A program made the position numbers and the translations under genes. From positions 1,674,001 to 1,738,000 of the forward strand of contig NZ_CP172558.1 in the NCBI RefSeq assembly GCF_046530675.1: a DNA stretch of 64,000 nucleotides, given 5' to 3'. Of the stretch, positions 8,457 through 16,684 are shown piece after piece; positions within the stretch are counted from its first letter, which is position 1, and each line of letters opens with the position of its first letter. The notes beneath the pieces are model-generated. The model was not told the DNA's origin. It did not search any database and saw only the letters and a list, made by a program, of their open reading frames with translations. Origin of the DNA: Chitinibacter sp046530675 (GTDB lineage Bacteria; Pseudomonadota; Gammaproteobacteria; Burkholderiales; Chitinibacteraceae).

Positions 8457-8834
8457 TTGGCCAGGCATATTGTTCCTGAATGGCAAAAGCAATTCGCAAG
8501 GGATTTGCGTAAAGAAGCGACTGATGCAGAAAACAAGCTCTGGCATCGTTTGCGTGGCGAGCAACTGGGTTGCAAATTCCGTCGCCAACACCCATTGGGA
8601 GCTTACATTGTTGATTTTGTCTGTTTGGAACGACGTTTAATTATTGAACTCGATGGTGCTCAGCACTTAAATTCATCGCAAGATTTGCTGAGAGACCAAT
8701 GGCTGAACCAACAAGGATTTCATGTTTTGCGATATTGGGATAATCAGGTTTTATTGGAAACTGAATCAGTGATCAACGACATTGATCGACATTTAAGCCA
8801 TTTCATCTCCTCCCCTTCGACGGGGGAGGACTAG
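8457..8834 (+). CDS. DUF559 / endonuclease-like domain protein
   Basis: Small protein of 125 residues of the DUF559 family, related to Vsr-type restriction-like endonucleases. The core reads AENKLWHRLRGEQLGCKFRRQHPLG, then YIVDFVCLERRLIIELDGAQH, where the D and the E-x-D resemble the nuclease fold's acidic residues. It starts at TTG 8457, after a GGGGGTG site inside the left palindrome. Its last residues (SSPSTGED) are encoded by the right palindrome, so gene and repeats form one cassette. The cassette lies between hpnD and hpnE, which are normally adjacent. Biological role unknown; mobility of gene plus repeats is inference. Confidence 0.85.
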   Translation: MARHIVPEWQKQFARDLRKEATDAENKLWHRLRGEQLGCKFRRQHPLGAYIVDFVCLERRLIIELDGAQHLNSSQDLLRDQWLNQQGFHVLRYWDNQVLLETESVINDIDRHLSHFISSPSTGED

Positions 8835-8855
8835 GGTGAAGACAGTCGTGGGGGT
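8808..8855 (+). repeat. GC-rich palindromic repeat, downstream of DUF559 gene
   Basis: Hairpin TCCTCCCC / GGGGGAGGA followed by CTAGGG...GGGGGTG: a direct copy of the 8414-8450 repeat. It encodes the end of the DUF559 protein and contains the candidate GTG starts of hpnE. Confidence 0.75.
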
Positions 8856-10248
8856 GAAATCGTTGAGCGCGCCAATCAAAAAGCGCGCCGCCATCATTGG
8901 TGGCGGTTATGCGGGCATGGCGGCTGCCGTTGAGCTGGCCGCGGCTGGCGTTGAAGTGACCGTGTTTGAAGCCGGCAAAGTCCTCGGTGGCCGTGCGCGG
9001 CGGGTTGAGCGAGCGAGTTTGTCGTCGCATGCCAGTGTCAACAAACCTGTACCGCTCGATAATGGCCAGCATTTGGTCATTGGCGCGTACAGCGAATTGC
9101 TGCGATTGATGACGCAATGCGGCGTCGATCTGGACGCGGCGTTTTTACGTCAACCGATGCGCCTGCAGGTTGAACCCGATTTCTTGCTCACTTGTCCGAA
9201 GCTGCCTGCGCCTTTGCATTTGGCCGTCGCGTTAATTCGCGCGAAAGGCCTCAACTGGTCGGAACGCTGGGCTTTAATTCGTGCGATTCAAGTCGCTAAA
9301 TGGCGCGGCTGGAAGCCGGGTACAAAATCCGGCCTTGCCGCAGGAAGCCGCGATGCAACTGTCGCAGAGTGGTTGCTTGAACAGCGCCAGCCAGAGCGAT
9401 TAATTAGCCGATTCTGGACACCATTAACGCTCGCCGCACTCAATACGCCGTTGGAGTTGGCCAGCGCGCAAGTGCTGCTCAATGTGTTGCGCGATAGCTT
9501 GGGTGGCCGTCGTGCGGCGTCGGATTTATTGCTGCCGAAAGTAGATTTTTCCGCGCTCTTGCCTGAGCCCGCTGCAGCGTATATTCAAAAAAATAGTGGG
9601 TATATTCAGCTAGGCCAACGTGTAAAATCGCTACAGGGCAATACAGATGGGTGGTATTTGGATGGCGATGATCAGCGTTTTGACGCCGTCATCGTTGCGA
9701 CTGCGCCACATCAAGCAGCCAAATTGTTGGCTGATGTCGATCAAACGAGTGTACTCGCGCAGCAGCTCGCCGCCTGGCCGTACCAGCCGATCGTCACCGT
9801 GTATTTGCAATACGAAGCCGAGGTGAAATTAAGCCAGCCTATGCTGGGGCTCTCGGACGCGATTTCGCAATGGGTGTTTGATCGCGGCGTCACGCATGAT
9901 TGCGCCGGCCTGATCGCGGTGGTGATCTCGGCGCAAGGTATTCACAGTGGGCTGAGCCACGATGAATTGGCGCTGGCGGTGCAGGAAGAATTACACCAGC
10001 GTTTGGGCTTGCCTGATCTGGTGTTGCAGCAACAAGTCATCACCGAAAAACGCGCGACTTTTGCCTGCACCCCCGATCTGGTTCGCCCCGAAAATCGCAC
10101 GGCGGTGCGGGGCCTGTATCTGGCGGGGGATTATACCGCTGGGCTGGCTACGATGTCGGGAAAGGATCGTGGAGAATATCCGGCGACGCTGGAGGGCGCA
10201 GTGCGTAGTGGGGTTAAAGCCGCGCGTGCGGTATTAAAAAATTTATAA
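8836..10248 (+). CDS. hpnE: Hydroxysqualene dehydroxylase (HpnE-like)
   Basis: FAD-dependent amine-oxidase-type protein, likely the reductase of the HpnCDE squalene route; a desaturase role is possible. The dinucleotide motif AAIIGGGYAGMAAAVELAAAG is at the N-terminus, followed by FEAGKVLGGRARR. The C-terminal GLYLAGDYTAG is the FAD-binding end motif. The start is uncertain: GTG at 8836, 8848 or 8854 all lie in the right repeat of the DUF559 cassette, so the original 5' end may have been replaced. A 49-bp dyad copy is embedded at 9598-9646. Confidence 0.85.
   Translation: MKTVVGVKSLSAPIKKRAAIIGGGYAGMAAAVELAAAGVEVTVFEAGKVLGGRARRVERASLSSHASVNKPVPLDNGQHLVIGAYSELLRLMTQCGVDLDAAFLRQPMRLQVEPDFLLTCPKLPAPLHLAVALIRAKGLNWSERWALIRAIQVAKWRGWKPGTKSGLAAGSRDATVAEWLLEQRQPERLISRFWTPLTLAALNTPLELASAQVLLNVLRDSLGGRRAASDLLLPKVDFSALLPEPAAAYIQKNSGYIQLGQRVKSLQGNTDGWYLDGDDQRFDAVIVATAPHQAAKLLADVDQTSVLAQQLAAWPYQPIVTVYLQYEAEVKLSQPMLGLSDAISQWVFDRGVTHDCAGLIAVVISAQGIHSGLSHDELALAVQEELHQRLGLPDLVLQQQVITEKRATFACTPDLVRPENRTAVRGLYLAGDYTAGLATMSGKDRGEYPATLEGAVRSGVKAARAVLKNL
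9598..9646. repeat. 49-bp dyad element inside hpnE
   Basis: GGGTAT at 9598 and ATACAG at the mirrored position, with an exact inner CTACAG at 9631-9636. Spacing is identical to the intergenic copies. The encoded stretch (GYIQLGQRVKSLQGNTDG) uses rare ATA and CTA codons. Confidence 0.5.
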
Positions 10249-10297
10249 GGGTATTGCTCTGCAGTCATTGTCTGAATTGAGCTAGATGGCAATACCT
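10249..10297. repeat. 49-bp dyad element after hpnE
   Basis: GGGTATTGC pairs with GCAATACCT. An inner CTGCAG is at position 11. The element starts at the first base after the hpnE TAA stop. Confidence 0.8.
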
Positions 10298-10326
10298 TGC
10301 TATGTATTTTTAAATTGGATCTCATC

Positions 10327-11085
10327 ATGGAAAGCTGGAAAACATATCAGGCCGAAGCCAAATCAATGCAGGATCGCGTGATTCTGGTGACCGGCGCAGG
10401 GCAGGGCATTGGTGCGATGGCAGCGGTTGAGCTGGCTAAACTGGGCGCAACGGTGATTTTGCTGGGTCGTAATGAAAAAAAACTGAGCCGCACTTATGAC
10501 GCAATCGAATCGGTTGGCGGCCCGCAGCCAGCGGCGGTGCCAATGGATCTGGCCAAAGTGGGCGAGGCCGAGCTGACACAACTGGGCGTGCTGATCCAGA
10601 AAGAGTTTGGTCGTCTCGATGGCGTTTTGCATTGCGCCAACGGTTTTAATCATCTGTCGCCGCTCAGCATGCAAAAACTCGACGAATGGGTTGATATGTT
10701 CCGCGTCAACGTCGCCGCGCCATTTGCAATGACGCGCGCACTGTTGCCCTTGCTGCAAACGTCGCCCGATGCCGCCGTGCTGGTGATCGGCGAGACGCAC
10801 GCGTTCGAGCCGCGCGCTTACTGGGGCGGTTTTAGCGTTACCAAGGCCGGGCAGCAAAACTGGGTGCAAATTGCAGCTTCCGAATGGGATAAATTCACCC
10901 ATTTGCGGATCAACCAGCTTGTCCCTGGCCCGATCCAGTCGCCGTTCCGTCTCGCGACGCACCCTGGCGAATCGAAAGATACTATCCCCGAAACCAGTGC
11001 GATCATGCCGGCTATCCTGTACTGGCTGGGGCAGGCGAGCGCCGGGCAAAGCGGGCAAACTTTATTTTTCAACCGTCCTCAATAA
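10327..11085 (+). CDS. SDR-fold protein, YciK-like, catalytic residues lost
   Basis: Short-chain dehydrogenase fold of 252 residues, similar in layout to E. coli YciK. The cofactor motif TGAGQGIG and the segment VILLGRNEKKL are intact. In the active site the usual serine stretch is replaced (VIGETHA), the YxxxK tyrosine is phenylalanine (FSVTK), and the NAG motif reads CANG. The lysine is kept. It may be a non-catalytic or altered paralogue. I use the ATG at 10327 (GGAT upstream) rather than 10297, which lies in the dyad element. Confidence 0.8.
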   Translation: MESWKTYQAEAKSMQDRVILVTGAGQGIGAMAAVELAKLGATVILLGRNEKKLSRTYDAIESVGGPQPAAVPMDLAKVGEAELTQLGVLIQKEFGRLDGVLHCANGFNHLSPLSMQKLDEWVDMFRVNVAAPFAMTRALLPLLQTSPDAAVLVIGETHAFEPRAYWGGFSVTKAGQQNWVQIAASEWDKFTHLRINQLVPGPIQSPFRLATHPGESKDTIPETSAIMPAILYWLGQASAGQSGQTLFFNRPQ

Positions 11086-11231
11086 AGCGTAAATAGTGCC
11101 GATACCGGATATGGGGTGAAGGTGAACTTTCAGCGGAGAAGAGACTCTGACTGAGGGTGGTTGGTTATTGATCTCCCAAACCGCTTCCGTGGCTGATACA
11201 CGGGAAGTTCCATCTCTCCTTTAGTAATTTT

Positions 11232-11258
11232 GCCCCGCCTTGTGCGGGGCTTTTTTTT
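11232..11258 (+). terminator. Terminator between SDR and peptidase genes
   Basis: GCCCCGC-cttgt-GCGGGGC followed by eight T. The T-run orients it for + strand transcription. The 146 bases before it hold no recognisable + strand gene and may belong to a small transcript. Confidence 0.85.
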
Positions 11259-11333
11259 GCATATCGATCTGGCCGGTACGCGCTCGCATCCCCGACCCAT
11301 TTTCAGGCAGGGACAGTGCAAGAAGGCTCGCTG

Positions 11334-12287
11334 CTACCCTGCCAGGCAGCCGCGCACATAATCAATTGCCGCGCAGATGGTCGTTACTTGCGCCAAGTTG
11401 CATTGCGTCGGGCTGATTTTCGGGCTGTCGGGGTAGACTTCGGTTGTGCTGGTGAACTCCGCGTCGGTCATTCCGCCGCACAGACCAAGTGCTTTCTGCT
11501 CGTAATAAATCACGCCCTCCTGATGAACGGGCGAGCCGATGATGCAGCCTTTATCGTCGGCTGGCGCAATATGCGTGACCTGGCTGACCGCTTCAATCAG
11601 TGCGCGCTGAAAATCCGGCTCGGGTCTTTGAGCGTCGCCGCACAAATAAAAACCATCGGGCGTTTCATTCCACTCTGGCGCGATGCCATCGCGCGCGGCT
11701 TTGGCCGGGCCGAATTCATCGTTGTCGCTGTCGGTCGTTTCGTGCAGGTCGATGTGCACGATGATATTGCCCGGCTGGTCTTTCACAAATCGCATCGCCG
11801 CTGCGGCCTCTTGCGACGGGCTAGCCGCAACAAAAAACCGGTTCGGATCGATCGCATCGGGGTTCCAGCGATTGATTGTTTCATAAGCCCACGGGCTGAT
11901 GCATGGCAACACCAGCAAATTCAGCTCACCGCTGTAGCGGGTGAAGTGTTCGGCAATAAATTGCAGGGCACCTTGAACGCCGCTGGTCTCATAACCATGA
12001 ACGCCACCGGTGACCAGCACAACGGGCAGCCCTGCTTGCCAGTTGCGGCTGCGCACGGCAAATAAAGGGTATTTTCCCAGGCCGCGATCACTGTAATCGA
12101 GCTGTCCATATTCGAGCTGCTCGGCAGCTTGGGCAAGCGCAGGATTGTGACTTAAGTACGCGCGCAGCGGAGCAACAACTTCGTCCTGATAACTGCGCTT
12201 TTTGTTTTGCGCCGCAAGCCATTGCGCTTTTTCTGCCGCGCCCCAGGGTTGACCGGGTGTTCCTATGGGGTAATGAGTGCGAGTCAT
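11334..12287 (-). CDS. M14-family zinc carboxypeptidase-like protein
   Basis: Predicted metallocarboxypeptidase or succinylglutamate-desuccinylase-type enzyme of 317 residues. Zinc ligands are suggested by GGVHGYET (HxxE, about residue 85) and HIDLHETTDSD (about 170). A late glutamate in TSTTEVYPDSP may be catalytic. DPNRFF is typical of the family. No signal peptide is seen, so it is probably cytoplasmic. I chose ATG 12287, since AGAGA lies 8 bp ahead; 12317 is an alternative. It is convergent with the SDR gene and divergent from the dioxygenase gene. Confidence 0.75.
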   Translation of the reverse strand: MTRTHYPIGTPGQPWGAAEKAQWLAAQNKKRSYQDEVVAPLRAYLSHNPALAQAAEQLEYGQLDYSDRGLGKYPLFAVRSRNWQAGLPVVLVTGGVHGYETSGVQGALQFIAEHFTRYSGELNLLVLPCISPWAYETINRWNPDAIDPNRFFVAASPSQEAAAAMRFVKDQPGNIIVHIDLHETTDSDNDEFGPAKAARDGIAPEWNETPDGFYLCGDAQRPEPDFQRALIEAVSQVTHIAPADDKGCIIGSPVHQEGVIYYEQKALGLCGGMTDAEFTSTTEVYPDSPKISPTQCNLAQVTTICAAIDYVRGCLAG

Positions 12288-12461
12288 GGCCATTCTCTGC
12301 TTTGTTGACGATGACATGACTATAGCGCGAGCCGCTGGTGATGACCGTTAGGGGAAATATCAGGTGCTTCAGCCATTTTGGACGAGTCCTTCAAATCTCT
12401 TCGCCGCAAGCCACGCGCCCATTCCGTATCATTGATTTATCCCAACAATCTGGAAGACATC

Positions 12462-13265
12462 ATGGCTCGGACTCTTTTTATCAGCCACGGCGCACCGACG
12501 CTGGTGATCGACGATATTCCGGCGCGGCACTTCTTGCAGCAACTGGGGCAAACGATGCCGCGACCGCGCGCGATTGTGCTGATTTCAGCGCACAATATTG
12601 CGACGCAAACCGTCGTCGGTACTGCGGCGAAATGGCAGGAATGGCACGATTTTGGCGGCTTTGCGCCAGAGTTGTATCAAATGCAATATCGCCCGCACGG
12701 CGCGCCCGAGCAGGCGTTGCAAATTGCACAATCGTTGGCGGATTTAGGCGAGAACGTCGCGATCAGCGACGATCCGGCGATTGATCATGGCGCGTGGGTA
12801 CCGCTGAAACTGATTTACCCGCAGGCCGATGTGCCGCTGATCACGATTTCGCTGTCGCAAAATATGGATAACGCCAGTCACTGGGCGCTCGGAGAGCGAC
12901 TGGGGCAAATCTTGCCCGACGATGTGTTGTTGATTACCTCGGGCAGCATTACGCACAATTTGCGTGAGGCCTTCTTCAATATGTCCAGAATGCAATCGGC
13001 AACAGGTGAATATACCATTGAGGAGTATGCGGCTGAGTTTATTGCTGATAGCTACGCAGCGCTCAATACCCTAGGCAAAGATGCATGGCTGGATTGGCAA
13101 AACCGTTTCAGATCAGCGCGCCGCGCACATCCAACCCCCGAGCATTTTCTGCCGCTATTGATCGCCCGCGCTGCAGCAGGCGAATCGCCGCGCGTCACTC
13201 CGCTGCATCAAAGTATTGAGCTGGGCGTGTTGGGGATGGATGTCATTGGTTTGAATTGGTCGTAA
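12462..13265 (+). CDS. LigB/DODA-type extradiol dioxygenase
   Basis: Class III extradiol ring-cleavage dioxygenase family, as in plant and bacterial 4,5-DOPA dioxygenase (E. coli YgiD). Histidine motifs expected to hold the metal are ISHGAPTLV (about residue 7), ISAHNIA (about 44), DHGAWVPL (about 108) and SITHNLREAF (about 165). It has 267 residues, family-typical. The start is ATG 12462; longer in-frame versions lack family sequence. The substrate is not known. Confidence 0.85.
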   Translation: MARTLFISHGAPTLVIDDIPARHFLQQLGQTMPRPRAIVLISAHNIATQTVVGTAAKWQEWHDFGGFAPELYQMQYRPHGAPEQALQIAQSLADLGENVAISDDPAIDHGAWVPLKLIYPQADVPLITISLSQNMDNASHWALGERLGQILPDDVLLITSGSITHNLREAFFNMSRMQSATGEYTIEEYAAEFIADSYAALNTLGKDAWLDWQNRFRSARRAHPTPEHFLPLLIARAAAGESPRVTPLHQSIELGVLGMDVIGLNWS

Positions 13266-13273
13266 AAAGCATG

Positions 13274-13338
13274 ACCACAGAGGCACAGAGGAAAGGCAGA
13301 GTTTCTTGGTTTTCTCTGTGCCTCTGCGTCTCTGTGGT
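13274..13338. repeat. CACAGAGG inverted-repeat element, upstream of helicase
   Basis: Left arm ACCACAGAGGCACAGAGG and right arm CTCTGTGCCTCTG...CTCTGTGGT are complementary, giving a 65-bp palindromic element. A second copy overlaps the 3' end of the helicase gene. Confidence 0.8.
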
Positions 13339-13424
13339 TCAAGATTTTGCTTTTGATCTATTTGCGCAGTAACAGCGAGCTGGCTGCTACAATCTGCATC
13401 TGAATTTTCCTTTTGTTCCCAGCC

Positions 13425-15431
13425 ATGACTCTCGAAGAAGCTTTTGCCAACGATGGCCCGTTTGCCGCGGCTTTTCCCGGCTATAAACTGCGCCAACCGC
13501 AGCTGGAAATGGCGCAGGCGGTGGCCAAGGCGATTGAAAGTCACGGCCAGTTGATCGCCGAAGCGGGAACAGGAACCGGCAAGACATTTGCTTATTTAGT
13601 TCCGGCGCTGCTCTCCGGCGGCAAAACCATTGTTTCAACCGGGACCAAAACGCTGCAGGATCAGTTGTTCAACCGCGATATTCCCGGTGTGCGCGATGTA
13701 CTGAAAGTGCCCGTCACGGTCGCGCTTTTAAAAGGTCGCTCGAACTACGTTTGCCACTATCATCTGGAGCGTGCCGAGCACGAGGGGCGCTTTATGCGCC
13801 GCGAAGATGTGGTCGACCTGCAAAAGGTCAAACGCTACGCCGCCAGCACGCAGTCGGGTGACAAAGCCTCATGCCAGGGCGTGCCCGAAGACGCGCCAAT
13901 TTGGTCGCACGTGACCAGCACGCGCGATAACTGTCTGGGGCAGGATTGCCCGAGTCATAAGGAATGCTTTGTATTAAAAGCGCGGCGCGAAGCGCAGGAA
14001 GCTGACGTCGTGGTCGTCAATCACCACCTGTTTTTTGCCGATGTCTGGCTGCGTGACGAAGGAGCGGGTGAGTTGCTGCCAGCGTGCAACACCGTCATTT
14101 TTGACGAAGCGCACCAGCTGCCCGAAGTCGCCAGCCTGTTTTTTGGCGACACGCTGACCAGCGGCCAAGTCGTCGAATTGGCGCGTGACGCGCGCGCCGA
14201 AGCGCTCGTTGTCGCCAAAGATTTCATCGAATTACCCAATGCATCCGAAGTGCTGGAAAAAGCTGCTAAAGACGTGCGGCTGGTTTTTAAAGAACAGCTT
14301 CGCCTGCCGCAGCATGAACTCAAAGAGCGCTTTGGTGAGTTTTTCACCCAATTGGGCGTGATGAAAGACAAACTTAAAACAGTCGCGCAATTGCTCGCCA
14401 AACAGGCCGAGCGCGCCGAAGGACTGGAAAAATGCCAGCAACGCGCGTCCGAAATGTTGACCTTGCTTGATCATTGGCTGGAAGAAGACAGCAAGGACAC
14501 CGTGCACTGGATCGACGTCACACAACATGGCTTTTTGCTGCATGTGACGCCACTGAATATCGCTGATTTATTCCAGAAACAAATCAATATGAACCCACGT
14601 GCGTGGATTTTTGCCTCGGCGACGCTGGCGGTGAACAATCAGTTTACCCATTTCCAACACGAATTAGGGTTGTGGAAAGCCGAGACGGCCACATGGGATA
14701 GCCCCTTCGATTACAAGCAGCAGGCGGTACTGTATGTGCCGCAAGATATGCCGCCACCTAATACTGCGGGCTATACCCAGGCTGTCGTTGAAAAAGCGTG
14801 GCCGCTGCTGCAGTCAACGCAAGGCCACGCCTTTCTGCTGTTTACCAGTTTGAAAGCGATGCGTGAAGCACACGAGTTGGTGGTGGAGAAACTCAAAGAA
14901 GCCAATCTGGATTGGCCGGTTTTCCTGCAGGGAACAACATCGAGAACCGAATTGCTCGATCAGTTCCGCCGCGCGCCGAATGCGATTCTGGTCGCCAGCC
15001 AGACGTTCTGGGAAGGCATCGACGTGCGCGGGGAACAATTGTCCTTGGTCGTCATCGACAAGCTGCCATTCTCGCCGCCCGATGATCCGGTGCTGTCGGC
15101 ACGGATGGAGCAGATCACCAAAGCCGGTCGCAGCCCGTTTATGGATTACCAATTGCCGAACGCGACGATTACGCTCAAACAGGGCGCAGGGCGCTTGATT
15201 CGTGATGAAACCGACATTGGCATCCTGATGATTGCCGATACTCGGCTGGTTGAGAAACAATACGGCAAAATGATCTGGCGCAGCCTGCCGCCGATGTTCC
15301 GCTCGCGCGAGCTGGCGAATGTGCAAAAATTTTATGCGGTGAAACAGGCAGAAAAACTAAAAAACCGTGAACCACAGAGGCACAGAGACGCAGAGGAAAA
15401 GCAGGACGAAGAAGGCTTGCCAGCGACTTAA
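13425..15431 (+). CDS. DinG/YoaA-family ATP-dependent helicase
   Basis: XPD-like superfamily 2 helicase of 668 residues, probably acting in DNA repair or at replication obstacles. It has Walker A EAGTGTGKT (about residue 50), DEAH box IFDEAHQLP (about 225), and iron-sulfur cluster cysteines (NYVCHYH, CLGQDCPSHKEC) between them. The C-terminal helicase motif is QGAGRLIRDETDIG. The last 20-odd residues (REPQRHRDAEEKQDEEG...) are highly charged and are encoded by a CACAGAGG repeat, so the tail appears to be an acquired extension. ATG 13425 is used; upstream TTG 13413 is less likely. Confidence 0.9.
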   Translation: MTLEEAFANDGPFAAAFPGYKLRQPQLEMAQAVAKAIESHGQLIAEAGTGTGKTFAYLVPALLSGGKTIVSTGTKTLQDQLFNRDIPGVRDVLKVPVTVALLKGRSNYVCHYHLERAEHEGRFMRREDVVDLQKVKRYAASTQSGDKASCQGVPEDAPIWSHVTSTRDNCLGQDCPSHKECFVLKARREAQEADVVVVNHHLFFADVWLRDEGAGELLPACNTVIFDEAHQLPEVASLFFGDTLTSGQVVELARDARAEALVVAKDFIELPNASEVLEKAAKDVRLVFKEQLRLPQHELKERFGEFFTQLGVMKDKLKTVAQLLAKQAERAEGLEKCQQRASEMLTLLDHWLEEDSKDTVHWIDVTQHGFLLHVTPLNIADLFQKQINMNPRAWIFASATLAVNNQFTHFQHELGLWKAETATWDSPFDYKQQAVLYVPQDMPPPNTAGYTQAVVEKAWPLLQSTQGHAFLLFTSLKAMREAHELVVEKLKEANLDWPVFLQGTTSRTELLDQFRRAPNAILVASQTFWEGIDVRGEQLSLVVIDKLPFSPPDDPVLSARMEQITKAGRSPFMDYQLPNATITLKQGAGRLIRDETDIGILMIADTRLVEKQYGKMIWRSLPPMFRSRELANVQKFYAVKQAEKLKNREPQRHRDAEEKQDEEGLPAT

Positions 15432-15477
15432 AAGATGTACAGCAAGGCTCCCAAGATTTTCTCCGTGCCTCTGTGGT
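15371..15477. repeat. CACAGAGG inverted-repeat element, 3' end of helicase
   Basis: Left arm ACCACAGAGGCACAGAGACG and right arm CTCCGTGCCTCTGTGGT, 107 bp end to end. The left arm is translated as the tail of the helicase and the stop codon lies within the element. Confidence 0.8.
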
Positions 15478-15523
15478 GAAAGATTTTGAATTTTTAAGAT
15501 AAATACATTTTCGGACTTCAATC

Positions 15524-16561
15524 GTGGCAACTAAATCTCCCGCAAAGCGTAAACCGACGCCCGCACCCTCGACCTTGGGGCGTGTGTTGGGATTTATGCT
15601 GCTGATTACTTTTCTCGCGCTGATCGCCGCTGGCGGCTGGTTTTATAGCTGGGCGACCGAAAGCCAGCCCAAGCCAGTGGCTGGCGCGGTGGTGCTCAAG
15701 CCGGGCAATATGCAATCACTGGCTATGCAGCTGCATGATCAGGGCGCGATTGATTCACCGACGCTGTTTGTCTGGCTGGCGCGATTGAGCGGCAAAGACA
15801 CGCAAGTCAAAGCCGGGCGCTATCGCATCAGTGCGGATATTTCGCCGTGGTTCTTGCTGCGTAAATTGGTCAAGGGTGACGCCGATGAATTGCAGGTGAC
15901 GATTGTTGAAGGCTGGAGCTGGCGCGATTTGCGCAAGGCACTTAATAGCGATCCTTTTCTCAAGCACGATAGCGCTCAGCTGAGCGATGAAGCATTGCTC
16001 GCGCAGCTGGGCATTAATGCGGCTTCGCCCGAAGGACTGTTTTTCCCCGACACGTATCAGATCGAAGCCGGTGGCTCGGATTTGCAACTGCTTGCGCGGG
16101 CGAATCGCCGTTTGCAGCAAAAACTCGACGAAGCTTGGGCGGTGCGCAAGAGCGATTTGCCGCTGAAAAACGCCTATGAAGCACTGATTCTGGCGTCGCT
16201 GGTCGAAAAGGAAACCGGGCAGGCGAGTGATAGACCGATGGTCGCCGGGGTGTTTATCAACCGGCTGAACAAGGGAATGCGGCTGCAAACCGATCCGGCG
16301 GTGATTTATGGTGTTGGCGCAGCGTTTGACGGCGATATCACCAAGAATCATTTAAAAACCGATACGCCGTATAACACCTACACGCGGCATGGCTTGACGC
16401 CAACGCCGATTGCCATGGTCGGCGAAGCTGCATTGCGTGCTGCAACGCAGCCAGCAGATACCTCTGCCCTGTATTTCGTTGCGCGCGGCGATGGATATAG
16501 CCAATTTTCAAATACTCTGGCAGAACATAATGCTGCGGTGAAAAAATACCTGCAGCGTTAA
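15524..16561 (+). CDS. mltG: Endolytic murein transglycosylase
   Basis: Inner-membrane lytic transglycosylase of the YceG family, thought to terminate nascent glycan strands. A short basic N-terminus leads to one membrane helix (LGFMLLITFLALIAAGGWFY). The YceG core follows with GLFFPDTYQ, the catalytic glutamate region SLVEKETGQ (about residue 226), and TDPAVIYG. It has 345 residues, normal length. GTG 15524 is the start. tmk, often next to mltG, is not present here. Confidence 0.92.
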   Translation: MATKSPAKRKPTPAPSTLGRVLGFMLLITFLALIAAGGWFYSWATESQPKPVAGAVVLKPGNMQSLAMQLHDQGAIDSPTLFVWLARLSGKDTQVKAGRYRISADISPWFLLRKLVKGDADELQVTIVEGWSWRDLRKALNSDPFLKHDSAQLSDEALLAQLGINAASPEGLFFPDTYQIEAGGSDLQLLARANRRLQQKLDEAWAVRKSDLPLKNAYEALILASLVEKETGQASDRPMVAGVFINRLNKGMRLQTDPAVIYGVGAAFDGDITKNHLKTDTPYNTYTRHGLTPTPIAMVGEAALRAATQPADTSALYFVARGDGYSQFSNTLAEHNAAVKKYLQR

Positions 16562-16606
16562 TGCTTGGCACCCAGCGCTGATCTGGCGGTTTGATTGCTC
16601 ATAAAA

Positions 16607-16646
16607 CCGTCATGATTTTGGCGTTTTTCCGTCATATTTCATCGTT
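16607..16646 (+). promoter_or_regulatory. Pho-box-like array upstream of phoX
   Basis: Two CCGTCAT units, each 6/7 to the PhoB half-site CTGTCAT, are 22 bp apart: exactly two 11-bp repeats. The intervening unit TTGGCGT and the following CATCGTT are weaker. This is the 7+4 bp layout of Pho boxes and lies just ahead of a PhoX-type phosphatase. PhoB binding is inferred. Confidence 0.5.
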
Positions 16647-16684
16647 AAAGTTGTGCGTTTTAACCCGCAGAGCGGTAATAACGC

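Noticed and set aside
11316..12065. 249-codon + strand frame opposite the M14 peptidase
   Set aside because: The minus-strand frame has zinc-binding motifs and family length; this one has none.
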